Position numbers and translations under genes: made by a program | The notes under the pieces: model-generated | The model's input: the letters and a program-made list of their open reading frames with translations, nothing else | What the model was told of the DNA's origin: nothing | The model's database searches: none | Shown here: positions 60,301 to 64,000 of the stretch, piece by piece | Layout: every line of letters starts with the position of its first letter | How positions within the stretch are numbered: position 1 is the first letter of the stretch | DNA from: Ampullaceana balthica | Lineage: Eukaryota; Mollusca; Gastropoda; Lymnaeidae | Direction of reading: 5' to 3' | NCBI GenBank assembly: GCA_944989445.1 | Contig: CALYLW010000428.1 | Location: forward strand, 409,001 to 473,000 | Length of the DNA stretch: 64,000 nt

Positions 60301-63300
60301 AAATGAGTTTTGCGTCTGGAAAACTTACCTAACAGTTGGCAGTGACAGGAGAGGAACAGGGGGAAGTATCAGCCCAGTGTCCAGTGCGATGGGCTGAGGG
60401 TTGCCTGGGACATTTCTGGGTCAGACTGGACAAGCTTGTGATGGCCTCCCTCTGGTCACTGACGTTGAGGTGGGGCAGCATGGCATCAACCGTCAGCGTC
60501 ATATGCCTGGAAGGAAAGGTTGACATCTGTGAATATTTACTTCAAAACAGCATAAAAGTTTAAGTCTATGCTGTAGACCAGTGCTTCTCAAACGTTTTAG
60601 TATTGCGGACCGGGAGGAATTTTTTCCATTGCACCAGGGACCGGTGAACAATTTTCCCTGTACTGACGTGGTAGCGAAATGTCCTTTCTTGGTAACTTCT
60701 GCGGACCGGCATCGGGATGGCCCACGGACCGGCACCGGTCCACCACTTTGAGAAGCACTGCTGTAGAGATTCAAATATTGACTTCACTTAACCCAAACTT
60801 TTAGCATTTTTTAAAGTCATAATTTAATTTTCAATAATATATAATGGGTAGGTTGTATTGATGAAGTTCAATTATTCATGTATTTAGGGTAAGGGGGAGA
60901 ATACATTATCTTTTAGCTTTCTTTTTGTAATTTCTGAAAATAAAAGGTTTGGAAACTTAGACTGCAGTTTATTTAAAAATGTACCTTAAGGAAAAAGGAA
61001 AACTTTTTATAAGTGCAAAATTTTCCATTGAAAGATTTAAAGTAATTACAGTAACCCCTCGCTACTTAGCGGTTCGATTATCACAGCTTCGCTACTTCAT
61101 GTTTTTTTTTCATACGTAAGTATGTATTGTAAAGGTTCTTTAATTTTTTTTTCCATACATATGTACGTATTGTAAAGGTTCTCTCTCTCTCTCTCTACTT
61201 GCTTAAATTATTATTATTTTTTTATTTTAAAAATTATTTATTTGTTAAATTTGTAATTTCTTTTTAGAAATCGATTTTTTTAAACATAATTATGCATGTA
61301 TTGTACATGTATTGCCACAGTAACTAACTTGTTGCATGTACGTACTTGCTTAATTCTCTAGTATCACAGGTGTATTTATATACAGTACTGAACTGTAATA
61401 GTGTACTGTACAACCTAACGAGTGCTACAATCTTTCTATTATTATTACATAGTACAGTATAGTACAGGGTGAGTTATAAACATTACAGGGATGGTTATTA
61501 AACAGCCTATAAACAATTAAACAAGGTAAAAGAAATGGTATGTCCTAATTCGCGGATTTTTGAATATCACGTGTGGTCTCGGTCCCTATCTACGGTGATG
61601 TTCGAGGGAATACTGTATACTTATTGCTTATATAAATCATACCTGACAGCAATTTGCGGGTTACTCATCCGTCGGGCTGAGTACACCAGCTCATGCAGTA
61701 CTCTGTACTGCAGGACAGGCCAGCCAGCCGGATGATCTGTAGATTAAGAAACAAAACAATTCATCCAAAAAGTTCAATCTTTTTTGTATCTGACAGTTTT
61801 AACAAGTGAACCCAACAGATATCAATAAACTTGTAGACACGCAAATCTGATAACAAAAATAATTCTTTTTTTTACATTTGTTATGCAATAGGCATGATCA
61901 AGTCAAAAAAACGTGCCTCTGTGCTGCTCTCTTGAATCTATAAAATAATTAGTAGTTGATCAAAAAAACATCAGAGAAACAAAAATGTAATCCAGAAAGT
62001 ATATTTCTGTGGCAAGATTATTTACATTAGGAACAATTTACCAATGATGCAGATTTTAAAATAAAACTGTCTTCACAAAGAACCACATGAGCAGAACTAA
62101 AGGATATTACAGCCATAACACAAATAATAAATAAAAACAAACCTAAGCTAAATGTAACTGTGTAACTCCTTCTTAACTTGCAATAAATATATTCCTACCT
62201 CTGTCCATTTCTTTGGGGTTGATAGAAAGACTGTAGCCTTCCAGGCTCTGCAGCAGAAGGTCATAGCACTCGCACCAGCTTGGGGAGCTTTCTGGTGCTA
62301 CACAGTGCATGCCACAGACCCTTCGAAAGAACGCGGCCTTGCGCCTGAAGCCAATCTCGCTGTAGAGTGACGACAGCGTGATGTAGCGCTGGATCTGTCA
62401 GAATTCAACAACAAACTTTTTAAAAACACAAAAAAAATAGAATTTGTTATATTCCATGGAATATTAAAAGCTTGAATTCTACAATTAAATGGTATATACA
62501 CAAGTCTCTTTTTATATGAGCTTGATTTAGAGGAAAGAATGAGAGTTCACCTGTCACTCTAGTGTTACTCACCCTGTCATCCTCATGTGAAGAGGGATTG
62601 ATGTAAACAACATTCTGCAGGAAGTCAGAAGCTTGCAGATATTTCTGAAATAAAAAAAAACATGTACACTAGCACTGAGTAACAAGTCATTAGGCTGAAA
62701 TACGCCTTTAATTTCTTGTCTTCTATTTTTCAGGCAGTAAGATATTTTCTTAACATTTCATTCTTGTTCCATAGAGACAAAGGATGTTTGCAAGAACTTT
62801 TATCAACTTACATGCGTAGACTGTCCTTACTAAAAAATATTTAAGAAACCTTTAAAAAGGTTCTAAACAAAAACGTGGAATGAATCAGAAGAAAGCTTTC
62901 ATTCCCAGACACAAGGAAACAATTTATTAAGCCCTTTTAAACGAGTGTCAGGTGGTAAATTTCCTCTCGTCTTTCTGTGCACATTCGAAACCAGTTTTGG
63001 AAATTACTCACATTTTGTGCAATTAAAAAACGACAAGCCTTGAGACAGGCTTCCATTTCAACAACAGCTGCATTCTTGAACTGGGATGAAAAAAAATAAA
63101 AAGCAAAATAATTTAATTTTTGGTAAGACACCCACTGAAGCCTAACAATTGAGTAGCTCCCTCACAAAACAAGTTTACATTTTAAATATGCTTTAAACAC
63201 TGTTTCCAGCAGCAGATTTTTACATCCACGTGCATATCACTGAGGTCTATTTAATGGAAGAATTTTAACAAATTAGACGATAGTAGGATAGAATAAGATT

Positions 63301-63792
63301 ACCAACATTACTACAAAGAATTTAAATTGAAAACTATGAAACAGACCAAAGATATAATATATAGTTTTACACAACTATTAACTTGAATTAATTCACTTCA
63401 CACATTGTTGTCAATAAAAAACAGATGATACATTTTGTGATATGCTTCAAATGTAAGATTCACAAACAATTTGTGTAAAATCAAAACAATAAATTAAAGC
63501 TTTATTAATTGACTAATACAAAATAGAAGTATTCAGTATTCGCCTGATGCCTTCGTCAGTACTATTCTATATGTGACACGCTTATAAGTTTCCAGCAGTG
63601 GCTATTTAACTATGAACAGAGACCACGGACATGCAACAATAACTTAAAATAATATTTTAGGATTGGGATCAAGCCTCACTTTGCTGTAGAGTGTTATGGC
63701 CAGCTTGTACTTCTCCACCACATCATCGATGTTCACACCACCTGAGCTAGACCACTCGGGTAGGACGTCAAGCCCATTGGCATAGCTGGAGC
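48312..63792 (-). CDS. TRAPPC9: TRAPPC9 (Trs120/NIBP), 20 exons, 5' end outside window
   Basis: A TRAPPII-specific subunit acting in membrane tethering and Rab activation at Golgi and endosomes; also known as NIBP. Exons in transcript order: 63680-63792, 63012-63080, 62573-62644, 62199-62394, 61643-61736, 60329-60506, 59719-59855, 59058-59143, 57819-57945, 56590-56809, 55830-55918, 54550-54687, 53759-53817, 52486-52628, 52029-52139, 51463-51613, 50321-50414, 49539-49637, 48719-48840, 48312-48560. All borders are GT-AG with matching phases, except one surplus base in 60329-60506. They encode about 847 residues to TGA. Family blocks: VEKYKLAITLYSK, IGFRRKAAFFRRV, LHELVYSARRMSNP, WVSGDVCEATLQLVNP, GYTTVVFGV and FFVPGWYSLAITF. 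The C-terminus carries a Gly/Ser-rich insertion (SGSGNSPGGAAGIGEG). Roughly the first quarter lies beyond 64000. Confidence 0.96.
49055..49252. mobile_element. MITE with CAATGTTCCC ends, copy 1
   Basis: The ends are CAATGTTCCCTTTAAGCTG and (reverse complement) CAATGTTCCCTCAAAGCTT. Flanks TAGGTTCT and AAGGTTCT give an 8-bp duplication with one mismatch, as for hAT-type elements. It lies in a TRAPPC9 intron. Confidence 0.85.
49320..49538. repeat. ~62-bp repeat copying a TRAPPC9 donor junction, 4 copies
   Basis: Each unit holds the junction AACAG|GTCAGAAATATG (minus strand): the last ~7-11 exon bases, the GT donor and ~50 bp of intron. Donor GTs lie at about 49370, 49432 and 49494 besides the true one at 49538. 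The decoys sit downstream of the real donor. Confidence 0.88.
49606..49740. repeat. ~92-bp duplication of a TRAPPC9 acceptor junction
   Basis: The exon start and its upstream intron (GGCTTCTTGTTCAAGTGCAC then TCCTAATACATAAAAT) recur at about 49703-49740 (GGCTTCTTGTTTAAGTGTAC then TCCTAATACATAAAAT). The duplicate preserves the AG acceptor and about 33 exon bases, giving a decoy acceptor. Confidence 0.8.
49938..50390. repeat. 74-bp repeat of a TRAPPC9 exon and its donor, 6 copies
   Basis: Six near-identical copies (donor GTAAGTGGGA at about 49950, 50024, 50098, 50172, 50246 and 50320) each contain 60 bases of exon 50321-50414 (IKWTSEQLLVLLTPDVRW) and its donor. Differences are single bases. 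Only the rightmost copy is joined to the acceptor-bearing start of the exon. Confidence 0.93.
50321..50414 (-). CDS. TRAPPC9: TRAPPC9 exon with downstream tandem copies
   Basis: Acceptor CCCCCCCAG, then 94 nt encoding PAAKASGKVGIDYIKWTSEQ and LLVLLTPDVRW, then the donor. The exon contains an internal GGTAAGGTGGGAATAG very like the true donor junction GGGTAAGTGGGAATAG; recombination between the two would generate exactly the 74-bp unit seen downstream. Skipping from the first donor to the next exon keeps frame. Using a later donor adds multiples of 74 nt and keeps frame only for three or six extra units. Confidence 0.9.
50647..51329 (+). mobile_element. piggyBac-type element with TTAA target duplication
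   Basis: CCCTTTACTGGGGG at the left and GCCCAGTAAAGGG at the right are inverted, each bordered by TTAA (50643-50646, 51330-51333). At 683 bp it is a non-autonomous or internally deleted copy, inserted in a TRAPPC9 intron. Confidence 0.9.
50881..51057 (+). pseudogene. piggyBac transposase N-terminal remnant, 58 aa
   Basis: An ATG-started frame rich in Asp, Glu and Ser (DSSSDEGDFTSLNLSDVEM) typical of piggyBac transposase N-termini. The DDD catalytic region is absent; the element ends shortly after. Confidence 0.6.
53041..53330 (+). mobile_element. tRNA-derived SINE, full-length head and body
   Basis: A-box TGGTCGAGTGG at 53059-53069 and B-box GGTTCATATCC at 53103-53113, spaced as in a pol III promoter, followed by a GGGGCCTAGG-containing body and a short AGATAAGATAAG tail. 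The body matches the truncated copy at 37432-37600. It lies in a TRAPPC9 intron. Confidence 0.85.
53341..53500. mobile_element. MITE with CAATGTTCCC-like ends, degraded copy
   Basis: It retains the interior order GCAGCAAATTTTAAT, GATGCCTCGCAACATTGCAC, ACACGGACCAACGAA and ACTTTGAGGGAAAATTG seen at 57062-57235. The left terminus is lost next to the SINE. Confidence 0.65.
54850..54960. repeat. (ATA)n with TTTATATAGCGCAGTA motif
   Basis: An ATA-repeat followed by TTTATATAGCGCAGTACTCC, a combination common at retroposon ends in marine invertebrates. Class not resolved. Confidence 0.4.
55122..55609 (-). mobile_element. Inverted solo copy of the divergent array subfamily
   Basis: On the minus strand it starts AAATCCTTTATATTAACTCG and ends AAGGATTTATAGTCAAAAAC, with the same interior as 5564-6012. 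It lies in the TRAPPC9 intron between exons 54550-54687 and 55830-55918. Confidence 0.85.
57062..57235. mobile_element. MITE with CAATGTTCCC ends, copy 2, perfect 8-bp TSD
   Basis: CAATGTTCCCTTTAAGCTG at the left and the inverse of CAATGTTCCCTCTAAGGTT at the right. The duplication GCCCTGAC is perfect at 57054-57061 and 57236-57243. 174 bp, no ORF. Confidence 0.92.
57418..57540. repeat. Dispersed repeat near GCCTTCATCAGTAC, copy 1
   Basis: It shares with 63455-63572 TTGTGTAA, CAAAACAATAAAT, AAAGCTTTATTAATT, ACTAATACAAAA and GCCTTC(A/G)TCAGTAC in the same order. Likely the 3' end of a retroelement. Confidence 0.65.
59388..59685. mobile_element. hAT MITE (CAGTGCTTCTCAAA family), 298 bp
   Basis: The left end is CAGTGCTTCTCAAACTTT; the right end (reverse complement) is CAGTGCTACTCAAAGTAA. 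Flanks ATATAGAC and ACATAGAC form an 8-bp duplication with one mismatch. It lies 33 bp from the donor of TRAPPC9 exon 59719-59855. Confidence 0.88.
60329..60506 (-). CDS. TRAPPC9: TRAPPC9 exon with one surplus base
   Basis: Phase from the previous exon gives HMTLTVDAMLPHLNVSDQRE ... LTQKCP, after which the correct reading (GNPQPIALDTGLILPPVPLL) is found only one base over. The surplus lies in the GGG at 60407-60409 (CCC on the coding strand). With 177 instead of 178 nt, both flanking phases agree. As written, a TAG ends the frame at the exon's last codon and about 607 residues would be lost. Confidence 0.9.
60579..60760. mobile_element. hAT MITE (CAGTGCTTCTCAAA family), 182 bp
   Basis: Inverted ends CAGTGCTTCTCAAA on both sides and duplication CTGTAGAC/CTGTAGAG (one mismatch). 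It lies 72 bp upstream of the acceptor of TRAPPC9 exon 60329-60506. Confidence 0.9.
61049..61615. mobile_element. Tc1/mariner-type non-autonomous element, TA flanks
   Basis: The ends are CAGTAACCCCTCGCTAC and (reverse complement) CAGTATTCCCTCGAAC, bordered by TA on both sides. The 567-bp interior is AT-rich with no transposase. It lies 27 bp from the donor of TRAPPC9 exon 61643-61736. Confidence 0.85.
63455..63572. repeat. Dispersed repeat near GCCTTCGTCAGTAC, copy 2
   Basis: The second copy of the 57418 family, in the adjacent-exon intron of TRAPPC9. The boundaries are approximate. Confidence 0.65.
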
Positions 63793-64000
63793 CTGCGTTA
63801 CAGAGTATAAGCAAAAGTTAGTTTTGCAATTATCTTTATTTATGCCCCTGATGCATTGCTCTTGTAGAATGAGAACATTGTTCAGCTAAGTTTGAAAACC
63901 ACAAGAGACTTTATTGTTAAAACTTTAAGATTGCTTTGGCTTTCCCAACATAACTTTTTAGGCCATCTACCCCTGAGGCTCAAGTTTTGTATCCTTTTCC

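Overview
The window is nuclear DNA of an animal, most probably a mollusc and perhaps a gastropod. It has AT-rich spacers, multi-exon genes with GT-AG introns, and dense small transposon debris (hAT, Tc1/mariner, piggyBac and SINE types). I recognise two conserved genes by translating their exons: cathepsin B (CTSB) and TRAPPC9. The mollusc assignment is inference from gene structure and repeat types; no marker sequence proves it.

Layout. 1-9000: AT-rich repeat land. It holds a tandem array of about nine ~510-565 bp units with inverted-repeat ends (2374-7440), a long fold-back (7828-8200), a MITE and two separated halves of a mariner-like element. 9236-10375 (minus): an intronless 379-aa basic, Ser/Arg-rich ORF that I cannot identify. 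14989-21342 (plus): an intronless 2117-aa ORF with its own TATA box, a leader rich in short uORFs and a poly(A) signal. It encodes a basic, largely disordered protein of unknown family. 23855-32312 (minus): a complete nine-coding-exon cathepsin B gene, with a non-coding first exon near 33700 and a TATA box at 33761-33768. A 20-copy minisatellite carrying E-box hexamers lies about 320 bp further upstream. 34.8-43.3 kb: a transposon graveyard with three hAT-like elements nested inside one another, two decayed hAT transposase genes and several minisatellites. 48312-63792 (minus): 20 exons of TRAPPC9, covering the C-terminal part of the protein to its stop codon. The 5' part lies beyond the right edge.

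CTSB encodes a lysosomal cysteine protease and TRAPPC9 a subunit of the TRAPPII tethering and Rab-GEF complex. Nothing indicates that the genes are functionally coupled. The two unidentified ORFs share features (no introns, GC-rich in AT-rich surroundings, Ser/Lys/Arg-rich, low complexity) and are the best candidates for undescribed biology here.

The strongest unusual signals are: a TRAPPC9 exon-donor segment amplified six-fold in tandem, with further duplications at both edges of the next exon; one surplus base that breaks an otherwise perfect TRAPPC9 exon; the E-box array upstream of CTSB; a triple nest of hAT-like insertions readable from their 8-bp target duplications; and the large intronless ORF. 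No CRISPR array, rRNA or functional tRNA gene was seen.
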